NCBI GenBank assembly: GCA_945878525.1
Contig: CAMCTU010000001.1
Location: 1 to 64,000, forward strand
Length of the DNA stretch: 64,000 nt
Reading direction: 5' to 3'
DNA from: Sphingobacterium thalpophilum
GTDB taxonomy: Bacteria; Bacteroidota; Bacteroidia; Sphingobacteriales; Sphingobacteriaceae
The position numbers were made by a program, and so were the translations under genes. The stretch's first letter is position 1. Each line of letters opens with the position of its first letter. Under the pieces are notes generated by a model. That model did not search any database. It saw only the letters and a program-made list of their open reading frames with translations, and was not told where the DNA came from. Positions 42,548-53,100 of the stretch are shown here, in pieces.

Positions 42548-43570
42548 TTGAAAATGACTGATTTAGAAGTATTAGAACAAGAATTATTAAAGCCGACAGA
42601 TGCCTTAATCAACGATATTACAAAGATTGAAGGGGACCTAATTCTGTTGGGTGTTGGTGGGAAAATGGGGCCGAGTATGGCAAAATTGGCTCGAAGGGCC
42701 ATCACTCAGGCGGGAATCAACAAAAAAGTCATTGGAATTTCTCGTTTTTCGGAAGCAGGTACTCGTGAAGAACTCGAAGCAGATGGTATTGAAACGATTT
42801 CTGCTGATCTGCTGAATGAAAAAGAACTTGCCGCTTTACCTGATGCTCCAAACATTATTTATCTGGCCGGTACCAAGTTTGGAACCACAGGGAAAGAGCC
42901 TTTTACATGGGCGATGAATTCGTATCTGCCGGGTCGAGTCGCTGAGCGTTACAAAAACTCACGAATTGTGGCCTTTTCAACGGGGAATGTTTATCCCTTC
43001 ACACCAATTGGCTCTGGTGGTCTTTCTGAAGATCATGTTCCAGCGCCTGTAGGTGAATATGGTCAGTCATGTTTAGGCAGAGAACGTATTTTTCAGTATT
43101 TCTCTGAAAGATACCAGATTCCGACTTTGATTTACCGACTAAATTACGCGATTGACCTTCGTTACGGCGTCTTGCTTGAGATTGCAAAATCTGTAAATGA
43201 AGGAAGAGCCATTGATCTCACCACTGGCAGTGTGAATGTGATCTGGCAAGGTGATGCGAATGAGATCGCAATTCGTTCATTGCTGCATTGCGAAGTTCCA
43301 GCTAATATTCTGAATGTAACTGGTCCGGAGACTTTATCAGTTAAATGGCTTGCAGAGCAGTTTGGACTTTTAATGAATAAGGAGCCATTGTTTATTAATG
43401 ATCCTCAGGCCAATGCATTATTGAATAATGCCTCCAAAGCACATAAGTTATTTGGCTATCCGAGAGTAACAGTCCGTGATATGATTGAAATGACTGTCGC
43501 ATGGATTCAGGGTGGTGGTAAAATGATTAATAAGCCAACTCATTTTCAGGAAAGAAAAGGTCAGTTTTAA
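42548..43570 (+). CDS. NAD-dependent epimerase/SDR family protein
   Basis: LLGVGGKMGPSMAKL, IIYLAGTKFGTTG, STGNVYPF, GEYGQSCLGRE. Confidence 0.85.
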   Translation: MKMTDLEVLEQELLKPTDALINDITKIEGDLILLGVGGKMGPSMAKLARRAITQAGINKKVIGISRFSEAGTREELEADGIETISADLLNEKELAALPDAPNIIYLAGTKFGTTGKEPFTWAMNSYLPGRVAERYKNSRIVAFSTGNVYPFTPIGSGGLSEDHVPAPVGEYGQSCLGRERIFQYFSERYQIPTLIYRLNYAIDLRYGVLLEIAKSVNEGRAIDLTTGSVNVIWQGDANEIAIRSLLHCEVPANILNVTGPETLSVKWLAEQFGLLMNKEPLFINDPQANALLNNASKAHKLFGYPRVTVRDMIEMTVAWIQGGGKMINKPTHFQERKGQF

Positions 43571-43588
43571 CTAAATATTGAAGATAAA

Positions 43589-44674
43589 TTGTTTAGAAGT
43601 ATGTCAACCAAAACCTTAGATCCGGCGCTTAAAAGTTTACTGCAAAGTGGAACTGTTCTACCCGCAATTCCATTGGCTTTAAACTCTTCCCGACAGTTTG
43701 ATGAGGCTCGTCAGAGAGGACTTGCGAGATATTATGTAGCCACAGGTGCAGGTGGTCTGGCTGTTGCGGTGCATTCAACGCAGTTTGAGATCAGAAATCC
43801 GGAAATTAACTTATTTGAAACAGTTTTGAGAGTTGTCTCAGAAGAGATAGATAATTCAAATCCGGATAGACCATTTATTAAGATTGCGGGAATTTGCGGA
43901 CCAACTACACAAGCAGTTAAGGAAGCTGAAACTGCATTGAAATATGGATTTGATCTTGGGCTGCTTAGTATGGGCGGACTACAATCCTGGACTGAAAAAG
44001 CCATTCTTCAGCGGGTACGAGATGTTGCTGAAATAATGCCTTTAATTGGATTTTACCTGCAGCCATCAGTTGGAGGGAGAATTTTCAGTTATGAATTTTG
44101 GCAGGAATTTGCAGAAATTAAGAATATTGAAGCAATTAAAGTTGCTGCATTCAACCGTTATCAGACTCTTGATGTAGTCAGAGCCGTGTGCGCATCGTCA
44201 AGATCCAATGAAATTGATTTATACACTGGTAATGATGATAATATCATACCTGATCTGTTGACTAAATATAGTTTCGCAGTCAATGGTAACAGGGTTGAAA
44301 AGGAGTTTGTTGGTGGCTTGCTTGGTCATTGGGCTGTATGGACAAGAGCAGCTGTTAAATTACTTGATGAAATAAAAGCTTGTAAAGCTAATGGTAATAA
44401 GGGAATAGCGGAATTACTGACGAAAGGAATTGAGGTAACGGATATGAATGCTGCGATCTTTGATCCTGCAAATAATTTCCATGGATGTATTCCGGGTATT
44501 CATGAGGTTTTACGTAGACAGGGTTTATTGGAAGGTCGCTGGTGTCTGAATCCTCAGGAAGAATTATCACCAGGACAGATGGAAGAAATTGATCGCGTGT
44601 GTAAAGCCTATCCTCATCTTATTGATGATCAGTTTGTTAAAGAGCTATTGCTTGCGGAATTTCAGTCTAAATAG
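43589..44674 (+). CDS. Dihydrodipicolinate synthase (DapA)-family aldolase/lyase
   Basis: TIM-barrel DapA pattern, GFYLQPSVGG, Schiff-base Lys candidate IEAIKVAAFNRY. Confidence 0.82.
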   Translation: MFRSMSTKTLDPALKSLLQSGTVLPAIPLALNSSRQFDEARQRGLARYYVATGAGGLAVAVHSTQFEIRNPEINLFETVLRVVSEEIDNSNPDRPFIKIAGICGPTTQAVKEAETALKYGFDLGLLSMGGLQSWTEKAILQRVRDVAEIMPLIGFYLQPSVGGRIFSYEFWQEFAEIKNIEAIKVAAFNRYQTLDVVRAVCASSRSNEIDLYTGNDDNIIPDLLTKYSFAVNGNRVEKEFVGGLLGHWAVWTRAAVKLLDEIKACKANGNKGIAELLTKGIEVTDMNAAIFDPANNFHGCIPGIHEVLRRQGLLEGRWCLNPQEELSPGQMEEIDRVCKAYPHLIDDQFVKELLLAEFQSK

Positions 44675-44708
44675 CTACCATGTTTTACTAATTGTTATAA
44701 ATTACAAT

Positions 44709-46082
44709 ATGGACAGAAGAAGATTTGTTAAAAGCGCCGGAATTTTGGCTGCATTAAGTACTATGGATCCCTCTCATCTTAGTGGCGCTGACTCTGCTGC
44801 CTTGAAGATGATAAAGATTATCCGGACCCAGTCGTATTTTGAACGCGAGAAGCTTATTCGTCCATTCGGATTTAAGGGTGGATTCCTGACCGAGTTATGG
44901 CAGGTTGCTTCCAAAATGCATTCTGATTCAGGAATATCCAGGATAGGGTTAAGTACACAAAGTGTACTCTACGGAGATGCTGATTTATTTTCCCACCACT
45001 CAGAATCAGATGGAAATGCGATGATGTTTGATTTGGTCAATAAATCACTCGAGCATGTTAAGAATACGCCATTTAGAACACCTGTTGAGTTATTGGATAA
45101 AATTCTTCCAGCTGTTATTCAGGATGGAAAAAGTATTACGGGAAAGCAAGATCTGAATACCAATTTTGTTTTTAATGCTTTAGTAGGAGTTGATAATGCT
45201 GCCTGGCTTACCTATGCTGCTGAAAATAAGTTCAGCAGCTTTGAAGAAATGATTCCTGAGCAATATAAAAAGGCTTTATCACACAGGAATAAAAAAATTG
45301 CTATCATGTACCAGATTCCGTACGGCATGCCTATGGAGGATTTAAAAAATGCTGTCAAACAAGGATATTTCGTCTTTAAAATTAAAACTGGTGCTCCAGG
45401 TTCTCAATCTGAGATGATTCAAGCTGACATAGAAAGACTCAGTCTTATCCATGAAACCCTTAAAGAATATCGCACCGAACAAACCGATAACGGAAAATTG
45501 ATTTATACGATGGATGCCAATGCCCGTTATGAGAAGAAAGAAACTCTCTTGAGATATCTTGATCATGCCCGTAAAATCGGTGCCATTGATCAAATTCTAC
45601 TGATTGAAGAACCTTTGAATGAAAAAAATGAAGAAAGTGTGGCAGATATTGACATTAGAATCGGTGCAGATGAAAGCGTTCATGATGAGCAATCTGCAAT
45701 AAATCGTTTGGATCTTGGATATAAAGTCATGGTATTGAAAGGCATCGCAAAAACACTTAGTATGTCGGTAAAAATTGCCAAACTTGCCGCAGAAAGAAAT
45801 GTTCCTTGTATGTGTGCGGATCTTACTGTAAATCCTATTTTGATTGACTGGAATAAAAATCTGGCAGCCCATCTTGCACCATTTCCTGTTATAAATATGG
45901 GTATGATGGAAACAAACGGGGATATGAACTATGTCAACTGGAAAAACATGGTTAATTACCATCCTGCTGCACACGCTTCCTGGATGATTCCAAACAAAGG
46001 GGTTTTTGAATTGAGTCCAGATTTTTATGAGAGAAGTGGTGGGATTTTTGACACTTCAACTCATTATCAGTCAATGTTTTAA
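44709..46082 (+). CDS. Enolase-superfamily (MLE-like) dehydratase/racemase with Tat leader
   Basis: MDRRRFVKSAGILAALS; KIK, MDAN, IEEP, GADES, VLKG ligand/catalytic series. Confidence 0.87.
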   Translation: MDRRRFVKSAGILAALSTMDPSHLSGADSAALKMIKIIRTQSYFEREKLIRPFGFKGGFLTELWQVASKMHSDSGISRIGLSTQSVLYGDADLFSHHSESDGNAMMFDLVNKSLEHVKNTPFRTPVELLDKILPAVIQDGKSITGKQDLNTNFVFNALVGVDNAAWLTYAAENKFSSFEEMIPEQYKKALSHRNKKIAIMYQIPYGMPMEDLKNAVKQGYFVFKIKTGAPGSQSEMIQADIERLSLIHETLKEYRTEQTDNGKLIYTMDANARYEKKETLLRYLDHARKIGAIDQILLIEEPLNEKNEESVADIDIRIGADESVHDEQSAINRLDLGYKVMVLKGIAKTLSMSVKIAKLAAERNVPCMCADLTVNPILIDWNKNLAAHLAPFPVINMGMMETNGDMNYVNWKNMVNYHPAAHASWMIPNKGVFELSPDFYERSGGIFDTSTHYQSMF

Positions 46083-46110
46083 CTATATAATCTATTATTA
46101 TAAAAATTTG

Positions 46111-47259
46111 ATGAGGCAGTATAAAAAGATATTTTCCTTAATACTGATCTTTCTGTCGATCGGGCATGCGTTTGCACAAAATAATGATACAGTTAGAACA
46201 ATAAAAATAGATGTGCTAGTTGGCCTGCAGTTTGATCTGGTCAGATTTAATGTCAAACCCGGTGAAAATTTGAAACTAATTTTCAGCAACAGTGATGATA
46301 TGAGTCATAATCTGCTCATTACTAAACCCGGAGCAAGGCTTGAAGTTTTAAATGAGGCAATTAAATTAGGTCAAAAAGGTCCGGAATTAGACTATATTCC
46401 AGTTTCCTCTTCTGTTTTGTGGTCAATCCCTGTTGTCAATCCCAATCAGTCCAAAACGCTGACTTTTACTGCACCCAAACAGGAAGGTGTATATCCTTAT
46501 TTATGTACGCTTCCAGGACATGGCTTTATTATGTTTGGTGCAATGTATGTTAGCTCTGAGGCCAGAATGCCCGAACTAAAAGATGATCCCAATATTCCCC
46601 AAAACCGAAGAACCGGGGATAATTCTATATCGGGTACTGAACATATTAATCATTCGGGTAAGGTTAAGGATCAGGGTGTAAAAATCAAAACCTTACATCC
46701 TTACAACCCTATATCGCCATATATTTATCGGGTTTTTATCGATGGGGCGAGTCCTGCGGCAATTGCAGTTAGTCTTCCTGGTGATTTATCTTACTGTTGG
46801 GATGCCGGTACCTGTAAGTTGCGTTTTGCATGGAGTGGCGGCTTCCTCGATAATTCTGAGCTTTGGAAAGGTAAAGGCGATGTATCAGCAAAAGTTGTTG
46901 GAAATGTCTTTTTTAAGGATAAAACTCATTTTCCTTTATCATTTAGTTCGGATAACAAAGCGGAAAAATTAGATTACAGAGGATATAAACTCATTAACCG
47001 CTATCCTGAATTTCACTATACAATAAACGGAATTGATGTTTATGAACTGATTCTACCAAAAGCTAATGGCAATGGTCTGAACAGGATCTTCAGAATCCCT
47101 GATGTTAAAAACACAGTCTGGTTTAATACCGATTCGTTTGATGGGATACAATATGAGGCTTCAAAGGGAGTATGGAAAGGGAATAGATTAAAATTAACCC
47201 CCAAAGAGGCCGAAAAATTTAGCATTACAATGACTATGAAGGAAGGGGGCCTGTTATGA
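46111..47259 (+). CDS. Exported azurin/plastocyanin-like cupredoxin with C-terminal extension
   Basis: SHNLLITKPG His ligand; CTLPGHGFIM gives Cys-x4-His-x3-Met (azurin spacing). Confidence 0.85.
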   Translation: MRQYKKIFSLILIFLSIGHAFAQNNDTVRTIKIDVLVGLQFDLVRFNVKPGENLKLIFSNSDDMSHNLLITKPGARLEVLNEAIKLGQKGPELDYIPVSSSVLWSIPVVNPNQSKTLTFTAPKQEGVYPYLCTLPGHGFIMFGAMYVSSEARMPELKDDPNIPQNRRTGDNSISGTEHINHSGKVKDQGVKIKTLHPYNPISPYIYRVFIDGASPAAIAVSLPGDLSYCWDAGTCKLRFAWSGGFLDNSELWKGKGDVSAKVVGNVFFKDKTHFPLSFSSDNKAEKLDYRGYKLINRYPEFHYTINGIDVYELILPKANGNGLNRIFRIPDVKNTVWFNTDSFDGIQYEASKGVWKGNRLKLTPKEAEKFSITMTMKEGGLL

Positions 47260-48758
47260 ACTATAAAGTGATTTCCTTTTACATAACAGGATTACTGGTT
47301 TTTACCTTCATTGACTCTATTCTTGCCCAGAAAATAAATGATTCCTATAGGGTTGAAACCATCAAAATGCCTGAAGGACTAACAAGTGAGACTGGCGCTG
47401 TTGAATTCTTACCCGATGGCCGCCTTGTTGCATGCTTTACCAGAGGAGAGGTAATGACCTACAATACCTTAACTAAAGAGTGGAAATTGTTCGCTGAAGG
47501 CCTGCATGATCCATTAGGGATTCTTGTGGTAAGTAATTCTGAATTATTAATCATGCAACGTCCTGAATTAACAAGGGTTAAAGATACAGATGGGGATGGG
47601 ATTGCGGATCTTTATGAAAAAGTTACGGATGAATTCGGGCTTTCAGGTAATTACCATGAATTTAATTACGGCCCTGTTAAAGATAAGGATGGAAATATTT
47701 TTATTGCTCTCAATTCCTCTTCTGGTGGTGGTGATATCAGATCTGAAGTCCGGGGTGAAATTAATCCCCTTGGTCGTGAGAGTGGCAGCAAAGGCCAGAT
47801 GTTTTCGAATTTACCATATCGCGGATGGATGATGAAATTAGGCAAAGATGGTATTTTGCGGCCTTTTGCATCTGGTTTTCGATCTCCAAATGGAATTGGT
47901 TTTGATCTTGAAGGTAATTTGTTTTCAACTGATAACCAGGGCGACTGGATTGGTACCAGTCCGCTGCATCACGTAAAGGAAGGAAAGTTTTATGGTCATC
48001 CAGGAAGTCTGGTTTGGCAAAAGGGATGGAACAGAGGTAATCCATTTTTACTATCAATACCGGTCTTGGATAGCATGCGAACCAGAGGAGCTGTCTTATT
48101 TCCGCATGGTATTATTGCAAACTCGCCAACCCAGCCTGTCTGCGATAACACCTCAGGTAAATTTGGACCTTTCTCGGGACAGTTGATCATCGGTGAGATG
48201 AATAAGGAAAAGATTGTTAGAGTAATGCTAGAGCGGATTGGTGGTGAGTTACAAGGAGCTTGTATTCCCTTTCTCGAAGGAAACGGTCTACGAAAGGGGA
48301 ATAACAGATTAGTATTTGCTCCGGATGGCAGTTTATGGATTGGTCAGAACGCTCATGGATGGCTGGGAGATCTGGGTATTCAAAGAATCGTTTTCACAGG
48401 TAAGCAACCTGCGGATATTTATAGTATGAATCTGACTGAAAAAGGCTTTGAACTGACTTTCACTGAGCCCATGGAAGAGTCTGCTGCTACAAATCCTGAA
48501 AATTTTAAATTCAGACACTACTATTATAAGTACCAAAGCAAATATGGTTCCGATCAGTTTGATATTCAAAATGTTCCTGTTACCGAAATCAAAATTTCTA
48601 ATGACCGCAAGAAAGTATCACTGACTCTGGCAAACTTGAAGCCCGGTTATGTTTATGAATTGAATTTGGGAGATATTAAAACTTCAACCGGTGATTCAGT
48701 GAACAATAAACTGATATGTTATACCCTGAATAAATTAAAATCTTCCTCTGTTAATTGA
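47256..48758 (+). CDS. Glucose/sorbosone dehydrogenase-like (DUF7133-like) beta-propeller protein
   Basis: ETGAVEFLPDGRLVACFTRGEV, VKDTDGDGIADLYEKVTDEFGLSGNYHEF, GFRSPNGIGFD. Confidence 0.82.
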   Translation: MNYKVISFYITGLLVFTFIDSILAQKINDSYRVETIKMPEGLTSETGAVEFLPDGRLVACFTRGEVMTYNTLTKEWKLFAEGLHDPLGILVVSNSELLIMQRPELTRVKDTDGDGIADLYEKVTDEFGLSGNYHEFNYGPVKDKDGNIFIALNSSSGGGDIRSEVRGEINPLGRESGSKGQMFSNLPYRGWMMKLGKDGILRPFASGFRSPNGIGFDLEGNLFSTDNQGDWIGTSPLHHVKEGKFYGHPGSLVWQKGWNRGNPFLLSIPVLDSMRTRGAVLFPHGIIANSPTQPVCDNTSGKFGPFSGQLIIGEMNKEKIVRVMLERIGGELQGACIPFLEGNGLRKGNNRLVFAPDGSLWIGQNAHGWLGDLGIQRIVFTGKQPADIYSMNLTEKGFELTFTEPMEESAATNPENFKFRHYYYKYQSKYGSDQFDIQNVPVTEIKISNDRKKVSLTLANLKPGYVYELNLGDIKTSTGDSVNNKLICYTLNKLKSSSVN

Positions 48759-48810
48759 GAAATTACGCAGTAAAAACGCCTGATAATAGTAATACTTATT
48801 GAATTTTAAG

Positions 48811-50073
48811 ATGAGAAACAAAATTGCTGTTTTTTTATTGTTCGGAATATCCCTATTTATCTCTGCACCAAATAGTTCAGCTGCTGAATTGACTCCGAAT
48901 AATATACCGAATAAGTCCCATACTCAGCCTTCTGATACACTGAAAAGCAGATTAAAATATATCAGTACAAATTTTGAAAACGCTTCACAACTTGATTGGG
49001 AAATTGATTCCTTGGGTATTGTTAATGTGAGTCTTATTTATGACCATGAGCGCGCATCCCCAAATCGAGCGAATGGGCACTGGTTTTTTAAACTTGAGGC
49101 AGATTCCGGTTCAGAAGTAACTGTAATCCTGGAAAATTTTGAGAATGTTTGGAATGGTATCAAGGGCGTTCCTGTTTCTGAAAAAACCAATTGTTTGATT
49201 TCAAAGGACGGTAAAAACTGGTCAGTTATTCCAACCGACTTTATATCAGGAAATCGATTAAAGTTCAAAGTTCCAATGTATAATGATCAAATGTATTTGG
49301 CCAGTGTCGAGCCATATAGAATCAGTGATCTTGATCAACTATTAATTGAAATCAAGGGAAAACCACAAGTGAATATTATGAAGGTGGGTAACACAACTGA
49401 AGGGCGTCCTCTTGAAATAATCAGAATTGGAAACTCTGATGCTCCATTTAGTGTATTTCTAAGGGCAAGGGCTCATTCCTGGGAACCCGGAGGAAACTGG
49501 GTAGTACAGGGTTTGATTCGTACTCTGCTCGAGAAAGAATCTGCACATTTTTTGAGGCGTTATTGTGTTTATATCATGCCAATGACCAATAAAGATGGTG
49601 TAGCTCGCGGCAGAACTCGTTTCAATACCAATGGTAAGGACCTTAACAGGGAGTGGGACCGTCCGTCAGATCGGATTCTAACTCCTGAGAAATATGCTTT
49701 TGAAAACTGGCTGGAAATGATGATTAGTAAAGGTAAGAAGCCCCAATTAGCAATTGATCTGCATAATGACCAGGGCGGCAATATTCATGTTAACCTTCCT
49801 TCTGCAGTTAATAGCCAGTATGTATCGAATATGAAAAGAATTGAAACGCTATTATACAAACATACCTGGTTTACGGAAGGTCCATCTCATGTAAAAAATC
49901 CGGGCTCATTTGGTGAGGGACTTGCTAAACGCTATGGAATTGATGCTTTTGTATATGAACTGAACTATGAATGGATAGCCGGTTTGAAAAAAGCACCCAT
50001 GGGTAAGCATTGGGAACTCCTTGGAAAACAGCTGGCCGAGGTCTTCTATCTTTATTTTGATAAGAAAGACTAG
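48811..50073 (+). CDS. M14-family zinc carboxypeptidase
   Basis: NTTEGRPLEIIRIG, RAHSWEPGGNW (HxxE), AIDLHNDQGG third ligand; signal peptide. Confidence 0.9.
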   Translation: MRNKIAVFLLFGISLFISAPNSSAAELTPNNIPNKSHTQPSDTLKSRLKYISTNFENASQLDWEIDSLGIVNVSLIYDHERASPNRANGHWFFKLEADSGSEVTVILENFENVWNGIKGVPVSEKTNCLISKDGKNWSVIPTDFISGNRLKFKVPMYNDQMYLASVEPYRISDLDQLLIEIKGKPQVNIMKVGNTTEGRPLEIIRIGNSDAPFSVFLRARAHSWEPGGNWVVQGLIRTLLEKESAHFLRRYCVYIMPMTNKDGVARGRTRFNTNGKDLNREWDRPSDRILTPEKYAFENWLEMMISKGKKPQLAIDLHNDQGGNIHVNLPSAVNSQYVSNMKRIETLLYKHTWFTEGPSHVKNPGSFGEGLAKRYGIDAFVYELNYEWIAGLKKAPMGKHWELLGKQLAEVFYLYFDKKD

Positions 50074-50122
50074 GTTGCTACAACTAAGATTATTAGTGTA
50101 ATATCTTAAATATCATTTTGTT

Positions 50123-53100
50123 ATGTTCAAATTAAGGATGTTGAATTATTTTATCCGGGGAATTATATTATTCATTTTCTGTTATTTTAATACAGAATTA
50201 TTTGGTAAGGAATCACAATCTATTCATTTATCTGATTCCTCAAATTTAAAATCGATTGCTCCAAGGAATCTACAAAGGTCCACAAGTCTGAATGATGTTA
50301 AAATTATTGTGCCTGAAGAACAGGCATGGAAGGACCTTGCTGATGACATGCAAGGTTTTATTAAACAGAAGACAGGAAAAACCCCGGAAATCGGGCATCC
50401 AGATCCCCTTAAGTTTGTTAATGGATGGTCAGGTAATATAATCCTGCTGGGAAATCTTGGTAACAATAAGCAAATGGCTCGACTATATGGTCTTCGTTTA
50501 TCTTATGCAGATGCAATTTATCCTGGTAAGGCCGGTTACCAGTTACTTACCTTAATCAATCCTTTTGGCTTAGGGGGAAACACAATTCTGGTATCCTCAT
50601 CGGATATTGAAGGCGCTAAACGTGGTCTGGATCGTTTAAAGGTAATTTTACAATCGGGCAATAATGCACAGATACCCTGGCTTTTTGAATCTGAATTGCC
50701 TGAAGAAACAATTTCTTATTTCAGACCCAATATTAAATCTGTGAATGAAATTCTTTCTAAAATGAAGCCTGTTGTAAATAATGAACTTACTGTAGATGCC
50801 TTGTTAAATGTTTTAGCCGGAATAAAGTTATATGGAGAATACTTTCAACTCACTGCGAATCCCAAGTATGGTGAAGTTTACGCTGATTTATTGAAGGGCT
50901 TTGCCCAATTTGTGAATCAACATCCATCTGAAGCAATTTATCAGTTGAACGAGCGAAAGAATATGTGGATACAGGGTGAAAAAATATTCCAGAACTGGAC
51001 TGTTCTTGAAGCTTCCCAATTTTTCTCAGATTCAGACCGTACACAGATCCTTTCAGCACTTTACCTGGTGTGTAAGGCGAATTACATGGATAATTATTTG
51101 GTAAAGGCTCCTGAATCAGGCCCTCGCTGGAACCACGAGATATTTCCTGCGCTATCATTGGTTGGTTCCTGCCAGTATTTTCAAAAATATTATAGCTTGC
51201 CTGAAATTGTTCAATGGATCAATAGAGGAGAACGGATTTTTTCAGGAAATACTTCCTTTATTAGTTTGGACGAAGGTTCCGATTATCTTGCGCATCTTCC
51301 GGTTGCTAATATCGATTATGCGATGCTTTCAGGTGATCTGAAATTTATTAATCTAAGTCTTAGACCAAGTGCAGATCTGCATTCGATGATGGTTGATAAC
51401 CTGGGAACATTGTCAGGTGGGGGTGATACCTATCCATTTGGGATGAGCAGTGCATATTCTTGGGGGCACTCCCAATTATTGAATGCTGCATCCTGGTATT
51501 ATAACGAACCTGTATATAATTTTCTGTTGGAAAGAACCCGTACCGGTCCGTTTACCGGACAGAAGATGCCTGATCTCATTTATCCAATTCACCGCTACAT
51601 CGTAACTCTGAATAACCCGGGGCAACCCGATGGTACTTTATATGCTAAAGTTCAGGCGCAGGAGATTGAGAAGGGAGTTTATGATGATTTGATAAATCAG
51701 ATGGATAATAATGTTCCTGAATTTCAAAAAGATCCTGATGATGAGGATCAAAAAAGTAAAAAGCAGGATAGGATTAATATCGACCAAAATGACTCTTTTC
51801 ATAAATTAACATTCAGATCGGGATTCGGATTAAATGATAATTACCTTATCCTGGATGGTTTTTCTGCCGGGAAACATGGACATCAGGATGGAAACGCAAT
51901 TTTGAACTACAGTTCAAAAGGGAGATTGTTTCTGAATGACCGTGATTATATCCAGAATACTCCTGAATATCACTCGGGTTTGGTCATAGTGAAGGATGGG
52001 AAACAAGGGAAAAAGCCCCCATTGGCAAAACTGGATTGGGTTGCTGACATTGAAGGAACTGCAATTAGCAGTAGTATTGTACCTGCCTACAATGGCGCGG
52101 ACTGGAAACGTACAATTATCAGTCCGGAAGGGAAATTCTTCATCATTTTTGATGATCTGAAGTTTAATGAAGCCGGAAGTTTTCTGCTTAAAAATCACTG
52201 GCAATCACTGGGTAATCCTAAAATAGAGAAGAACAGATTTCTGGTCGAGCAAAAAGGAATTAGCATGCAGCTTCAGAGTTTAAGTCCGGCAGATCTAAGA
52301 CTTAAAGACATATACGGGCACTTTATTAAATACTGGAAAACTGTTTATTCTTATCCTTATGCCGATCATGAAACTGTTTTAACCGAAGTGATCAATGAAA
52401 AAGAGTATATAAAAGGTGATCAGGTCGGTTTTATTAACGTTTTGTCGAGCCATTCTTCAGATGCCGAGTTTGTTCGTTCTGCTAATATTGGGAAAAATAC
52501 AATTGAAATAAATTCCGGAAATCAGAAATGGATTGCAGTTAAGGATGAATTAAATAGTACGGTATTTTCCAGCAATGGAAAATTTCATCTTATTGGGGAT
52601 AAAGAACTTATTGCAGCTTCGGTGACAAAAATTAGGATCGGAAATCTGGATATTAATTTTAAAGAAGCAGTTTTTTTTAAATGGGATAGAAAAAGTGGTG
52701 AATGGAAAGCATTTGATTTATTGAAGGACAAGATTAAATACAAACAATCAGGCGAAACCTTGAGACAGTCCGCGATTGATTCAGGAAAAATTGATTGGAA
52801 AGCTGATCTGAAAAACCAGATCTTGAAACAAATTATTCCTGTTCCGGATAAAAGGCAATTAATGAGTCAAAATCAAATCAAATCTTTGCCGGTCAATAGT
52901 TCTGACAGGGTATACTCCATGAAAGAGCGTATTAGTAGCTCGTTTTCTTCAGATTTGAATGGCGATAATATTGAGGATATTTTATTGGGTGGAATAAACG
53001 GAACTGTGAATGCGATAGATTCCAAGGGAAATAAACTTTGGGCATTTTCAGCAAATGGCAGAGTCAATGAAGTTAGTCTTCAGTATGCCGGTAACAAAGC

